Positions 45,718 to 55,681 of a stretch of 64,000 nt of DNA are shown here, piece after piece. The position numbers were made by a program, and so were the translations under genes. How positions within the stretch are numbered: position 1 is the stretch's first letter; every line of letters begins with the position of its first letter. The DNA is from CBDFKY01 sp965248995 (GTDB lineage: Bacteria; Pseudomonadota; Alphaproteobacteria; Rickettsiales; UBA998): positions 248,001 through 312,000 of the forward strand of contig CBDFKY010000014.1 of NCBI GenBank assembly GCA_965248995.1. The letters are read 5' to 3'. The notes below the pieces were generated by a model. The model made no database searches and was not told the DNA's origin. It saw nothing but the letters and a program-made list of their open reading frames with translations.

Positions 45718-46197
45718 CTAGTCTGAGCGCGATTCCCCTTTCAGCAGGCGCCCTTTCTCGCGGGTCCAGTCCCGCTCTTTCTCGCTCTCCCGCTTGTCAT
45801 GCGCCTTCTTGCCGCGCCCGACGGCGAGCTTGACCTTCACCAGCCCCTTTTCATTGAAAATCAACGCGAGCGGCACCAACGTCAGCCCCTTGGTCTGCAA
45901 CAGGCCGATCAGTTTCTGGATTTCCCGCTTTTTCAGCAACAGCTTACGCGGCCGTTTCGGTTCGTGATTGAAGCGGTTGCCGCCGTGATATTCGGCGATG
46001 TGCAGGTTATGCAGCCACATCTCGTTTTCCTTATGGATGGCGAACGCGTCAGCCACGTTGGCCTTCCCGGCCCGCAACGATTTCACCTCCGTGCCGGTCA
46101 GCACTATGCCCGCCTCGAATTCCTCCAGCAGTTCGTATTCGAACCGGGCGCGGCGGTTGAGGATGGAGGGCTGGTGATGGACGCGGGCTTTACTCAT
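45718..46197 (-). CDS. smpB: SsrA-binding protein SmpB
   Basis: A 159-residue SmpB. It has the RNA-binding beta-barrel with [18 protein letters not shown], the GTEVKSLR motif, and the basic C-terminal tail [14 protein letters not shown] that reaches into the ribosome. With tmRNA it frees stalled ribosomes. Start at ATG 46197 ([11 protein letters not shown]) follows family length; the open frame extends further only because the upstream family 2 repeat has no stop. It lies next to dapA on the same strand. Confidence 0.96.
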   Translation of the reverse strand: MSKARVHHQPSILNRRARFEYELLEEFEAGIVLTGTEVKSLRAGKANVADAFAIHKENEMWLHNLHIAEYHGGNRFNHEPKRPRKLLLKKREIQKLIGLLQTKGLTLVPLALIFNEKGLVKVKLAVGRGKKAHDKRESEKERDWTREKGRLLKGESRSD

Positions 46198-46216
46198 ACG
46201 GTTCCATCCGGGCTTG

Positions 46217-46340
46217 GCTCCCCCCTTGAGGGGGAGCGGATGAAGTGAGCCCGAAGGGCGAAGCTGAATCGTGGGGGAGGGACTTAAGAAAAGCCCCCCA
46301 CCAAAACACGTTGTGTTCTGACTCCTCCTCAAGGGGGGAG
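46217..46340. repeat. GC-rich intergenic repeat (family 2) between dapA and smpB
   Basis: Shares with 10714-10824 the ends CTCCCCCTTGAGGGGGAG-like and TCCTCAAGGGGGGAG, the inner AAAGCCCCCC and AAAACACGTTGTGTT. A fragment of the same end (CCCCCCTTGAGCGGGAG) also lies at 57687-57703. It is an interspersed element of roughly 110-125 bases. Confidence 0.7.
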
Positions 46341-46406
46341 AAGAGCATCTTGCGCATATGATCCATTGCCGCTAACATCACGGATTCTCCCTATAGGCGC
46401 GACCGG

Positions 46407-47294
46407 TCAAATCAAGCCCAGCTCGAACAGGGCCGTATCGATCCGCTCGCGGGTGAAATCCCCGGCGGGCACCAGCGGCAGGCGGATGATGTCGCGGCAT
46501 TTGCCGAGGCGGTGCATCGCGTATTTCACCGGGGCCGGGCTGGTTTCCACGAACATCATGTCATGCAGCTCGATTAAGGATTCATGCAGTTTGCGGGCGA
46601 TGAGGTAATCGCCTTCGAGGCTCGCTTCCTGCAGGCGGGCGCATAAGGCCGGGGCGACGTTGGCGCTGACCGAGATGCATCCGACGCCGCCCATCAGGTT
46701 GAAGGCCAGCGCCGTCATGTCCTCGCCGGAAAAGAGCGCCAGCCGGTCGCCGGCGCGGTGATGCAGCTTTGCCACCCGCGCCAGGTCGCCCGTCGCGTCC
46801 TTGACGCCTATGAGCGTCGGGCAGGCATCGGCTAGGGCCAGGATAGTATCGTCGGCGATGTCGATCACCGAGCGGCCGGGGATGTTGTAGATGATCAGCG
46901 GCAGGTCCACCGCATCCGCCACGGCGCGGAAATGCGCGAACTGGCCGTCCGGCGTGGGCTTGTTATAGTACGGAGCGACCAGCAGCGCCGCGCTCGCCCC
47001 CGCTTTTTTCGCGTGGCGGGTGAAATCGATCGTCTCCGCCGTGGAATTGGAACCGGTGCCCGCCATGACCGGCACCCGGCCCGCCGTGACTTTCACCACT
47101 ACCTCTATCACCGCTTTATGTTCGTCGTGGCTGAGCGTCGGGGATTCCCCCGTCGTCCCGCAGGGCACCAGCCCGTGCACGCCCTGCGTGATCTGCCACT
47201 CCGTCAACGCCTCCAGCGCCGGAATGTCTATGCCCGTCTCGGTCATCGGCGTGATCATCGCCGTGAAGACGCCCTTCAGTTTTTCCATGTTCAT
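46407..47294 (-). CDS. dapA: 4-hydroxy-tetrahydrodipicolinate synthase
   Basis: A 295-residue TIM-barrel aldolase joining pyruvate and aspartate semialdehyde on the route to lysine and meso-diaminopimelate. GTTGESPTLSHDEH carries the pyruvate-binding TTGE motif, the catalytic Tyr is in IYNIPGRS, and the Schiff-base Lys is in GVKDATGDL. ATG choices at 47294 and 47288 differ by two residues. It precedes smpB, an order common in alphaproteobacteria. Confidence 0.96.
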   Translation of the reverse strand: MNMEKLKGVFTAMITPMTETGIDIPALEALTEWQITQGVHGLVPCGTTGESPTLSHDEHKAVIEVVVKVTAGRVPVMAGTGSNSTAETIDFTRHAKKAGASAALLVAPYYNKPTPDGQFAHFRAVADAVDLPLIIYNIPGRSVIDIADDTILALADACPTLIGVKDATGDLARVAKLHHRAGDRLALFSGEDMTALAFNLMGGVGCISVSANVAPALCARLQEASLEGDYLIARKLHESLIELHDMMFVETSPAPVKYAMHRLGKCRDIIRLPLVPAGDFTRERIDTALFELGLI

Positions 47295-47434
47295 AGATGC
47301 GATTATCCGTGCGGATAGATGATTTTTGAAAATCTATAGAATAACAGAGCGGTGAGCGCAACGAATCACTTGCCTTTTGAGCCGTTGTTTTTTATAAGGG
47401 CTGTTCGCCGTCCGCGTTGACGCACGGCGGCAGT

Positions 47435-47511
<77 letters not shown>

Positions 47512-47588
47512 TCTTTCGCACTGCGGACTTCGGACGGTTCGCCGCAGCGATGGGCGCAGCCATCAGGAGGCGATCTTAGGCATAGGAT

Positions 47589-47615
47589 GCGCTTGCGTTG
47601 CCGTAGCGCAAGCGG
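47589..47615. terminator. Hairpin downstream of tRNA-Pro
   Basis: Stem CGCTTGCG/CGCAAGCG with a 9-base loop, about 80 bases after the tRNA. It lacks a T-run, so a terminator role is only possible. The rest of 47512-47711 shows no gene. Confidence 0.35.
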
Positions 47616-47711
47616 AGGCGAAGGAGGGCTAATGCGGTTTATTGCACTTCACAAGCATCCTCGGCGATCAATACTTCCATGAAAAAAAGTTTCAAAGAGG
47701 TGACGTCTGCC

Positions 47712-48419
47712 TCATCTTTTTATCGCGCCTTCCGCCTGGGGCTTGCCGCCCATGGGAATGACTGTGCTTTTTCCTTCTTCAAAACTTTTGTCCAGGGTGA
47801 TACCCAGCTTGGCGGGGTTCATTAACGCTACCGTGGCCCCATCCTGCGTAAAGGCAATCCTGTCGAGGTCCGTTCCGGCATTATTGATCACTATAACCCA
47901 ATTGGCAGGGCCGGAAATGCCTGCGGAAGCAGCCAGCTTTTCCGCTTCCGCTTTGGTGAGGATCTTATCCGCTCCAGCTGCGTCCATGACTGCCTGTTCC
48001 TGTGAGGTAATTCCGGCCTGGGAGGGAGACGGAGGCGTCTGCACGGGCGCTTCCACCGGTTTGGCTTCTTTTTCCAAACGCGCTATCACTTCCGGATCCT
48101 TTGCCGCATTTTTACCCGTCGCGATGATCTTGCCGTCCGCAACTAATATCGTGGAGTCATGAAATGAATTTTTCTCTATGGCGTCTGCCGCCTTTTTGGC
48201 ATCTTTCTCCGCGATAGTTATCGTGTAGGTATCGCCGGTACGGTTGTGTCCCAGATCAGGTTTCGCTTCAATACCTGCATTCTGCAACGTGCTTAACAAC
48301 GCATTACGCTGCATTTCCTGGGTCGCTGCCATACCCGGCTGTGCCGGAAAAGGTACCTGGAAATGAAACGTTATTTCTGGGCCATATTTCGTGACCGTTA
48401 TTTCTTCTACGCTGCTCAT
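47712..48419 (-). CDS. Unknown 235-residue protein
   Basis: No recognised domain. It starts MSSVEEITVTKYGPEITFHFQVPFP. An N-terminal alpha/beta region of about 120 residues is followed by a Pro-rich linker (EAPVQTPPSPSQ), then a second region around LTKAEAEKLAASAG. There is no signal peptide or membrane helix. AT-richer than housekeeping neighbours. It belongs to a set of orphan genes in this part of the window (42827, 45144, 50624, 52984, 53776). Confidence 0.55.
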   Translation of the reverse strand: MSSVEEITVTKYGPEITFHFQVPFPAQPGMAATQEMQRNALLSTLQNAGIEAKPDLGHNRTGDTYTITIAEKDAKKAADAIEKNSFHDSTILVADGKIIATGKNAAKDPEVIARLEKEAKPVEAPVQTPPSPSQAGITSQEQAVMDAAGADKILTKAEAEKLAASAGISGPANWVIVINNAGTDLDRIAFTQDGATVALMNPAKLGITLDKSFEEGKSTVIPMGGKPQAEGAIKR

Positions 48420-48643
48420 GAGAGTATCCTTATGAAAAATTAGCGAAAGGGTGAATTTCTGTATTCCCGTCCAATACCTTTATACCCTACCCATTTATCG
48501 TTACGGTTTGGTTACAATTATTAAACTAAATAGTAAAAATATAGAACAGCGCCCTCGCGCAACCGTTTTAACCGCATCGCTATTTCATTCGCTTTAAGAA
48601 AAGAGTTCTCTTAAAAAGAGGCATACGTTCCAGGGATACCATT

Positions 48644-49615
48644 ATGTTTATTTATACTACCGAGGCCGCCGGATTAAAAAGACTGCCCCTTGCCGCGGAG
48701 TTATCTGTCCCGCAAAACGCCGTCTGGCTGGATATGTACCAGTTCACTTCCGCCGAGGAAGCGCAGGCGGAGGCGTTCCTCGACCTGCCGATCCCGACCC
48801 GCGAGGAAATGAACGAGATCGAGCTTTCCAGCAGCCTGTACCATGAAGGCGGCGCGGTCTACATGACGTTCAACATCGTGGGCAACGCCGATACGCCGGA
48901 ACCGGATATCCAGCCCTGCACCTGCATCCTCGCAGGGGGCAGACTGGTCACGGTGCGTTACAGCGACCCGAAACCGTTTCGCCAGTTCATCGCCAAGATC
49001 GAAAAGCTGCCGGCGTCCGAACATTCCGGGCCGGTGTTTTTCGTGCTGCTGCTGGAAAGCGTGATCGAACGCCTTGCCGATATCCTGGAGCGGGTAGGGG
49101 GAAACATCGACCAGATGACCCGGCTGATCTTCCGCTCGCCGGCGAAAGCAGGCTGCGAGAAACCGAACTACCAGGAGATTCTGGAGCGGATGGGCCGGGA
49201 GGGCGACCTCGCCTCCAAAGCGCGGGAGAGCCTGGTGACGCTGGACCGGATCATGAGTTACGCGCTGCAGTCGAAAGCGGCGGGGATTCGCGATGATTCC
49301 AGAACCCGGCTCGAGACATTGCTGCACGACGTGACGGCGCTCGGCGACCATATCGGGTTTCTGTCGAACAAGATCAATTTCCTGCTCGACGCGACGCTCG
49401 GCATGATCAATATCGAGCAGAACGCCATCATCAAGATTTTCTCGGTAGCGTCGGTCGTGTTCCTGCCGCCGACGCTGATCGCCAGCATCTACGGCATGAA
49501 TTTCGAGCATATGCCGGAGTTGAAATGGCATCTGGGATATCCGCTGGCGCTGCTGCTGATGACGCTTTCCTCGCTGTTTCCGTATCTGTATTTCAAGCGG
49601 CGGAAGTGGTTGTAA
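48644..49615 (+). CDS. corA: CorA family magnesium/divalent cation channel
   Basis: A 323-residue protein with an acidic cytoplasmic domain, a long helix and two C-terminal membrane helices. The signature loop reads IYGMNFEHMPE, containing the GMN filter, after helix one (VASVVFLPPTLIASIYG). The tail ends FKRRKWL. CorA pentamers let Mg2+ in. The region upstream (48420-48643) is AT-rich and likely holds the promoter; no riboswitch was recognised. Confidence 0.93.
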   Translation: MFIYTTEAAGLKRLPLAAELSVPQNAVWLDMYQFTSAEEAQAEAFLDLPIPTREEMNEIELSSSLYHEGGAVYMTFNIVGNADTPEPDIQPCTCILAGGRLVTVRYSDPKPFRQFIAKIEKLPASEHSGPVFFVLLLESVIERLADILERVGGNIDQMTRLIFRSPAKAGCEKPNYQEILERMGREGDLASKARESLVTLDRIMSYALQSKAAGIRDDSRTRLETLLHDVTALGDHIGFLSNKINFLLDATLGMINIEQNAIIKIFSVASVVFLPPTLIASIYGMNFEHMPELKWHLGYPLALLLMTLSSLFPYLYFKRRKWL

Positions 49616-49640
49616 TATGGCGGATAAAACTCTCGGTTAT

Positions 49641-49710
49641 CGTCATTCCCGTGAAGGCGGGAATCCAGCCTCTATCATGTACTGGATTTCCGCCTTCGCG
49701 GGAATGACGG
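49641..49710. repeat. Intergenic inverted repeat (GTCATTCCCG...CGGGAATGAC)
   Basis: Arms CGTCATTCCCGTGAAGGCGG and CCGCCTTCGCGGGAATGACG around GAATCCAG/CTGGATTT and a short loop. This kind of hairpin is common between genes of many proteobacteria. It lies between convergent corA and the TPR protein gene, so it may also end transcription. Confidence 0.75.
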
Positions 49711-49711
49711 T

Positions 49712-50599
49712 TTACATTACGTTTTGAAACGCAGGATCTTTTACATAAGACTGAAATAACTGCTCCGACAACGCCTCTTTGCGAAGTGAGGGCATCAGCG
49801 AAAGAGCCTGCTGCAAGGCGGAGGCGACGTCCGGCGCAGGAGCATGCAGCGCGGCGAGGGTGCGGGCCCTGTTGTACCAGGCCCGTGCATAATCGGGCTT
49901 GCGGGCGACGGCGTCCTCGTAATCGGCCAGCGCCCCGGCGTAGTCCTGCAGCTTGAAGCGGATGGTGCCGCGGTTGTAGCAGGTGCGCGGATCGTTCGGG
50001 TCGGCGGCCAGCGCCGCGTCGTAATCGGTCAGCGCTCCCGGTAGGTCCTTGGTTTCCGCCCGTGCGTAACCCCGGTTGGAATAGGCCTCGCGGGTCGGGT
50101 GCAGGGCGATCGCCTGGTTGTAGCAGGTGATTGCCTCGTCGTATTTTTTCTGGGAAACGCAGAAATTACCCTGCTGGAACAGCAGGATAGCTTCCATGCG
50201 GGCGTCCATGCTGCGCTGCTGAGCGTGCATCTCCTCGATCATCTCGTCATGCTGCTCCATCTGGGTTTGGCGGAGCGTCCCGAAATCCGTCTCGATCTGG
50301 CGGATCTTGTCGGTCACTTTCTCCCCCACCTGCGCATTGATGCTGCCGGCAATCATTTTCTTGATGTTGAGCCAGCCGACGAACCCGGCGAGCGCGATCA
50401 TCAGGGCGAAGACGGCGAGCGCCGACTGATACAGGGCCGTTTGCGCCCCGATGGTGGCGTCGATCTGGCGGGAGAGCTCCAAGGTCAGGGTGTCGAGCTG
50501 GGTGCTTACCTCATGCTGGCCGCGCTCAAGAATGTCGAGGCGGTATTCAGGATTGGCGTAAGGGGCGGGAGGAGGGGCGGAAGAGGGGCCATTAGTCAT
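49712..50599 (-). CDS. TPR-repeat protein with one membrane helix
   Basis: 295 residues. A short N-terminal region, a membrane helix (SALAVFALMIALAGFVGWL) near residues 60-78 and a coiled coil at about 85-125 are followed by three to four TPR repeats in the C-terminal half (YNQAIALHP, YDAALAADPNDPRTCYNRG, YEDAVARKPDYARAWYNRA). TPRs bind partner proteins; the partner is not evident. It stands alone between convergent corA and a small unknown gene. Confidence 0.75.
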   Translation of the reverse strand: MTNGPSSAPPPAPYANPEYRLDILERGQHEVSTQLDTLTLELSRQIDATIGAQTALYQSALAVFALMIALAGFVGWLNIKKMIAGSINAQVGEKVTDKIRQIETDFGTLRQTQMEQHDEMIEEMHAQQRSMDARMEAILLFQQGNFCVSQKKYDEAITCYNQAIALHPTREAYSNRGYARAETKDLPGALTDYDAALAADPNDPRTCYNRGTIRFKLQDYAGALADYEDAVARKPDYARAWYNRARTLAALHAPAPDVASALQQALSLMPSLRKEALSEQLFQSYVKDPAFQNVM

Positions 50600-50623
50600 A
50601 GCGTGTAATCCGCTCTCTATACA

Positions 50624-50932
50624 TTACCGTCCGGGACTAAACCCGCGAGCCTGGGGTTTCTGATTCATGCGCATGGCCTCTTGAACATGTTCATGGCATA
50701 GTTTCAAGGCCTCTTTTGCATCATCATACTCTTCCACGGTCATCTTTTTACCTCTCGCTTCCGCAGGCCCTGTATGCGTGTACACATCTGCCAAGAGTTC
50801 GGACGCCTTCATGAAAGATTCAAAATCGGGGAGCGTTCCAATCGTTGTATTGAGGGCATTCGTTGCCAGATTAATGGATTGTCTTTTTTTGTTATCAACA
50901 AATTCGAGTTCTGTTTGCAGTTCTTCCGACAT
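50624..50932 (-). CDS. Small unknown protein
   Basis: A 102-residue soluble, helical, charged protein beginning MSEELQTELEFVDNKKRQ. No family is recognised. It may be co-transcribed with the TPR gene 24 bases downstream. It is AT-richer than aspS next door. Confidence 0.5.
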   Translation of the reverse strand: MSEELQTELEFVDNKKRQSINLATNALNTTIGTLPDFESFMKASELLADVYTHTGPAEARGKKMTVEEYDDAKEALKLCHEHVQEAMRMNQKPQARGFSPGR

Positions 50933-51042
50933 TGAAATATTCCTTAAAAGGTAAATGATTGTATGTTAATAAGTAATGACAGATAATATATCCAGATACA
51001 AAAAGTTTGTACAGTTTTTTGCAACCATTTATTAAAAAATGT

Positions 51043-52878
51043 TTAACCCGCCGCTTTCAATTCCTCGCGCTCCACGTCCAGCGCCTTCACGGCTTTTGGG
51101 GAAAGCTGGATATTCAACTCACGCAACTGCTTCTCCTCCGCCCTCGCGGGCGCCTGCATCAGCAAATCTTCCGCCTTTTGCGTCATCGGAAAGGCGATCA
51201 CCTCACGGATATTCGGTTCATCGGCGAGCAGCATGACGATCCGGTCGATGCCCGGAGCGATGCCGCCGTGCGGCGGCGCACCGTAATGGAACGCTTTCCA
51301 GAGCGCACCGAATTTCTCTTCCAGCACTTTTTCATCATATCCCATCAGGCCGAAGGCGCGCTTCATGATGTCGGGGCGGTGGTTACGGATGGCGCCGGAG
51401 GAGAGTTCTACGCCGTTGCAGACGATGTCGTATTGATACGCCAGAATATCGAGCATTTTTGCCTTGTTGCCGACCGCCGCTTCCAGCGCTTCCAGCCCGC
51501 CTTGCGGCATGGAGAACGGGTTGTGCGAGAAAATGATTTTCTTCTCTTCCTCATCCCATTCAAAATAAGGGAAATCGACGATCCAGCAGAAACTGAACAG
51601 GGTCTCGTCAATCAGGCCAAGTTGACGGCCCAGTTCGACGCGCACTTTCCCAGCGATGTTCGCGGCTTCCGTCTCACTGCCGGAGGCGAAGAATACGGCG
51701 TCGCCCGGGTTGAGGCGGGTACGGGTCTTGAGCGTTTCCAGTTTTTCAGGGGAGAGGAACTTGGCGATCGGCCCTTTGCCGGAACCGTCCGCGTCGATGA
51801 TGATATAGGCCAATCCTTTTGCGCCGTTTTCCTGCGCATAGGCGATCATTTTATCGTAAAAACTGCGCGGCTGGTCGGCGACGGCAGGAGCGGGAATAGC
51901 GCGCACTACGCCACCTTTGGCCACCAGTTCCGCGAAAATCTTGAAATCGGAGCCTGTCCAGATGTCGCCTGCGTCGGCGATCTCGATCGGGACGCGCAGG
52001 TCGGGCTTGTCGGAGCCGTATTTCAGCATCGCTTCGCGGTAGGGGATGCGGGGGAACGGAGAGGCGGCGATCCGCCGGGTGGAAAATTCAGCGAAGATTT
52101 CCGCCATCACGGGTTCAATCACGCCGAAGACATCTTCCTGCGTGCAAAAGCTCATTTCCATGTCGAGCTGGTAGAATTCGCCGGGGGAACGGTCGGCGCG
52201 CGCGTCCTCGTCGCGGAAGCAGGGGGCGATCTGGAAATACCGGTCGAAGCCCGACATCATCAGCAGTTGCTTGAAGATCTGCGGTGCCTGCGGGAGGGCA
52301 TAAAACTTGCCGGGATGGACACGGCTTGGCACGAGGTAATCCCGCGCGCCTTCCGGAGAGGAACTGGTGAGAATCGGCGTCTGGAATTCGTTGAAGCCGC
52401 GCTCCCACATCTTCATGCGCAGGCTGGCGATCACCTGCGAGCGGAGCATGATGTTGGCGTGGATCTTTTCCCGGCGCAGATCGAGGAAACGGTAGGTCAG
52501 GCGGGTTTCCTCCGGGAAGTCCCGGTCGGAATTGACCTGCAGCGGCAGGGGGTCGGCCTCGGATTCGACGTGGCAGTCATTGATCCGCACTTCGATGGCG
52601 CCGGTCGGCAGGCCTGCGTTGACGGCGGCGGTCTCCCGCGCTTCCACCGTGCCTTTGATCGTGACTACCGATTCGTTGCGCAAGTGCGAGAGGCGTTCGA
52701 ACTGCGCGTGGTCGCTTTCCATCACGCATTGGGTGATGCCGTAATGATCGCGCAGGTCGATGAACAGCAGCTGCCCGTGGTCGCGCACCCGGTGCACCCA
52801 GCCGGAGAGCGTCACGGGGTGGGTGACATGTCCGGCGTTGAGGTCGTTGCAGGTGTGGGTACGGTAGGGGTGGGTCAT
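51043..52878 (-). CDS. aspS: Aspartate-tRNA ligase
   Basis: A 611-residue class II synthetase of the long bacterial type. It has an N-terminal OB-fold for the anticodon ([23 protein letters not shown] region), motif 2 [17 protein letters not shown], the bacterial insertion domain at about 290-420, and motif 3 [18 protein letters not shown]. It loads Asp onto tRNA-Asp; non-discriminating forms also load tRNA-Asn, which cannot be judged here. ATG 52878. Confidence 0.97.
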   Translation of the reverse strand: MTHPYRTHTCNDLNAGHVTHPVTLSGWVHRVRDHGQLLFIDLRDHYGITQCVMESDHAQFERLSHLRNESVVTIKGTVEARETAAVNAGLPTGAIEVRINDCHVESEADPLPLQVNSDRDFPEETRLTYRFLDLRREKIHANIMLRSQVIASLRMKMWERGFNEFQTPILTSSSPEGARDYLVPSRVHPGKFYALPQAPQIFKQLLMMSGFDRYFQIAPCFRDEDARADRSPGEFYQLDMEMSFCTQEDVFGVIEPVMAEIFAEFSTRRIAASPFPRIPYREAMLKYGSDKPDLRVPIEIADAGDIWTGSDFKIFAELVAKGGVVRAIPAPAVADQPRSFYDKMIAYAQENGAKGLAYIIIDADGSGKGPIAKFLSPEKLETLKTRTRLNPGDAVFFASGSETEAANIAGKVRVELGRQLGLIDETLFSFCWIVDFPYFEWDEEEKKIIFSHNPFSMPQGGLEALEAAVGNKAKMLDILAYQYDIVCNGVELSSGAIRNHRPDIMKRAFGLMGYDEKVLEEKFGALWKAFHYGAPPHGGIAPGIDRIVMLLADEPNIREVIAFPMTQKAEDLLMQAPARAEEKQLRELNIQLSPKAVKALDVEREELKAAG

Positions 52879-52983
52879 AAGATGCCTTTGTATGAAATAT
52901 AAAGAGGCAATCTATAAGATTTTAGCGTGAAATCACAAGGGTTTTCCCGTAATAATCACTAGAAAAGAGCAGCAAATGAGGGT

Positions 52984-53775
52984 TCAAGACTTCTGTCTTG
53001 AGGAGCGCACTTGCATGGGTTGGCTCTGCGCCACCGCGCTTACCTGTGCTTTGGGGATAGAATAAGCGTCGATGCGGCTGGCCAGATCGTCATCGCCCAC
53101 ATTCATAGCGCGCTCCATCAATGTCAGCTTTGCATTTTCCGGCAGCAGGAGGCCATGTTTTTCAATGGCGTGAAACATCGCAAGCAATTCCTTCGCATCA
53201 GGAGGAAGCATGTCGGGGCTGGTAGTGCAATCGTTGATTGTTTTCTCAAGCGCGGCTTTTTCTCTGTCCGCATTATGTACCTCCATTTTTTCGATTTTCT
53301 TCTTATCTCCTTTATTCTGCGATATTTCGTAATGCATCCGTAATGCTTCCAGATAATCCGCTGGCATGGTTTCAGGCGTGTCTTTCACCTGCTCCCATTT
53401 TTCCTGAATTTCCGCCACCGTGTAGGCGGCGTCCGCACTTTCCCTCACGCGCTCGCTTTTGGATGGTCTGGGCGCCAGAGGCGCTGGAAAGGAGGGTTCG
53501 GTTTGAACAGGGGCGGGCGCTTCGGTCACGGCAGGCGTCGGCACCGCTGCACCAATTTCCTTCGACAAGGTGTTTTGCATCGTCAGAATGGTTTGATACG
53601 CTCCTTTCAATTCCTCCGGTAGGCCAGCGAAAGCATTTTTCACCTTATACTCGTTTTCTTCGGAAGAAAAATCGGTTGGGAACGGATCGGGATACCACCC
53701 GTAGCCATTGCGTATCTTTGGCAGTATCGCCCCTTTCACCTGATCCATGATCGGCTCCGCAAGCGGTGCGAGCAT
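52984..53775 (-). CDS. Unknown 263-residue protein
   Basis: No recognised domain. It contains a Pro/Ala/Glu-rich linker (TEAPAPVQTEPSFPAPLAPRP) in the middle and helical regions on each side. The ATG follows directly on the TAA of the upstream broken gene (TAAATG), so the two were one transcription unit. Composition suggests a cytoplasmic or secreted effector-like protein, but no secretion signal is visible. Confidence 0.55.
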   Translation of the reverse strand: MLAPLAEPIMDQVKGAILPKIRNGYGWYPDPFPTDFSSEENEYKVKNAFAGLPEELKGAYQTILTMQNTLSKEIGAAVPTPAVTEAPAPVQTEPSFPAPLAPRPSKSERVRESADAAYTVAEIQEKWEQVKDTPETMPADYLEALRMHYEISQNKGDKKKIEKMEVHNADREKAALEKTINDCTTSPDMLPPDAKELLAMFHAIEKHGLLLPENAKLTLMERAMNVGDDDLASRIDAYSIPKAQVSAVAQSQPMQVRSSRQKS

Positions 53776-54797
53776 TTACCGTACCTCCCTGAAATCATTG
53801 GTTGAAACAGCGACCGCCAGCAGGGCTTCGACCTCTTGTATTCCGTTTTGAAACGTCTTTAGACCGGCTTCATTCTCCGCTTTCCATTGAGGTTTCGTCT
53901 TAAAAACCTTAGTATCCCGCATCGTTTCATACGGTGTCTTCTCATTGATCTTCACGGCTTGCTGCTCGGCATAGGCCATCACTTCCTCCAGGTCAGGGGA
54001 TCTGAATTTGGGATACATGAAAAAAGAACTGCCGTGAAAATCCCCGGGCGTTGCGGAATAATACGCATAGTCAGCGTTAACAGGACTCTCCGTCTGCCTG
54101 CCATGGTGCGACATGACCCGGATGAAACCGGCATTATCGTTGGCAGAGATATATAACGCCTGATCTTCCGGCAGTTTCCAGCGCTCGATCCGTTCCTGGT
54201 AATGCGGGTCGTCGATGAACGAAGCAATCGCGTTGATGACTGCCAGCGTATGCTGAGGTCTTTGGCGTTACTGATATGAAAGGAAGTCATGCTCCATAAT
54301 TTCCGGTCACACGCCTCTTTCTTTCCATGGCTGATCGCATCCTCGTAGACGCGCGCCGCTTCCGGCGTCTCTCCCGCTCCAACCAGCGCCGCGACAATCT
54401 GGGCATGATCCACCGGACAGGGATACTCGAACGCCACCTCGCTCTCTTTGTCCTTTTTTGTTTTGATGCCCGGCCTGGAAGTTGCCCCGGCATCACGCTT
54501 GAAAAGTGTTACCGTGGGTGTGCCGACGTTATCGTACACTCTTCCTTTGGATGTGCTTGCCGTCCGCCATATGACCTTGGCCCTGATACCATATCCTGCA
54601 ATGTCGGTCTCCGGCTCGCTCTGATACGTAGTGTAACTCCAAGGGGCCACGCGGCTACCACGGCTGTTCGTATGCCCTTTTGTTTGCAGCCCGGTATCGA
54701 TAACGGTCGTCGGAACACCTGAAAATTGCAGATGCTCCACTGTGTGATCGTAACCGTTACCGCTGAAATGTTTGATGGCGGCGGGGAGATTGGTCAT
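53776..54797 (-). pseudogene. Unknown gene with a single frameshift
   Basis: The first frame (54797 down) gives MTNLPAAIKHFSGNG... to HISNAKDL near 54255. The sensible continuation is in another frame: HTLAVINAIASFIDD, HYQERIERWKLPEDQALYIS, then MSHHGRQTESPVN to the stop at 53776. One base gained or lost near 54250 explains the break. Joined, the product would be about 340 residues of unknown function. It could be a true mutation or an error in the sequence. Confidence 0.6.
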
Positions 54798-54864
54798 TAT
54801 CTATCCTTATTCGAAAGCACTATCCTATCCGCATTTTATTTCATTTTAATGAATAAAGCGTTTT

Positions 54865-55677
54865 TCACACCCGTACATAAATGCTGCGTTCCTGCGGATG
54901 GGAAGCGAACTGGGTGTTGCCCACCGGCAGGGTCTCGGCGCTGCCGAGGAACAGGTAGCCGCCTCTGGGCATCACTTCCGCGATGTTGGAGAGAACCAGG
55001 TTCTTGGTGACGTCGTCGAAATAGATCAGCACGTAGCGGCAGAACACCACGTCGAAGCTGCCGTGGTGGCGGGCGTTGCCCATCAGATTATGCTGCCGGA
55101 ACGTGACTTTGGTACGGATGGCGTCCTGCAGCTGCCAGCGGTTTTCCGGAAGCTGCGTGAAATATTTGAGCAGCAGGGGCATCGCCAGGCCGCGCTGCAC
55201 CTCGAACTGGTTATAGGTTCCCTCTTTCGCCTTGGCGAGGATCTGCTTGTCGATATCGGTCGCCAAAATGGAGTGGGAGACGGCGCCCACCGCGGCCTGG
55301 TTTTCCTGCATCAGCATGGCGATGCTGTAAGGCTCCTGCCCGCTGGAGCAGGCGGCGCACCAGAAGGAAAGGGGTTTGTTCGGGACGCGCGCCAGCAGTT
55401 CCTTCACTACGATGTCTTTGAGATGCTGGAACGGTTTGGTGTCGCGGAAGAACATGGATTCGTTGGTGGTCATCGCCTCGATCATCTGCTGCATCAACGC
55501 CTCGTCCGGCACTTTCTGCATCAGGCCGCCGACGAAGGAGGACAGGCTTTTATGGCCGTGCTGGGCGGCGACGGGCAGCAGGCGGGATTCGAACAGATAC
55601 AGCTTGTCCTCCCTCAAATCGATACCGGAGCGGCTCTTGATCAGTGTCTGGAGATAGGAAAATTCGGATGCGAGCAT
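54865..55677 (-). CDS. cheR: Chemotaxis protein methyltransferase CheR
   Basis: A 270-residue SAM-dependent methyltransferase that methylates glutamates of chemoreceptors. An N-terminal helical domain is followed by the Rossmann-like domain with FWCAACSSGQEPYSIAML (SAM-binding), ILATDIDKQIL, and VVFCRYVLIYFD. It is the last gene of the che cluster, 4 bases after cheB. No TPR extension is present. Confidence 0.95.
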   Translation of the reverse strand: MLASEFSYLQTLIKSRSGIDLREDKLYLFESRLLPVAAQHGHKSLSSFVGGLMQKVPDEALMQQMIEAMTTNESMFFRDTKPFQHLKDIVVKELLARVPNKPLSFWCAACSSGQEPYSIAMLMQENQAAVGAVSHSILATDIDKQILAKAKEGTYNQFEVQRGLAMPLLLKYFTQLPENRWQLQDAIRTKVTFRQHNLMGNARHHGSFDVVFCRYVLIYFDDVTKNLVLSNIAEVMPRGGYLFLGSAETLPVGNTQFASHPQERSIYVRV

Positions 55678-55681
55678 GGAA

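Noticed and set aside
51007..52902. 631-codon plus-strand open frame over aspS
   Set aside because: It lies fully antisense to a clear aspartyl-tRNA synthetase and shows no domain of its own.
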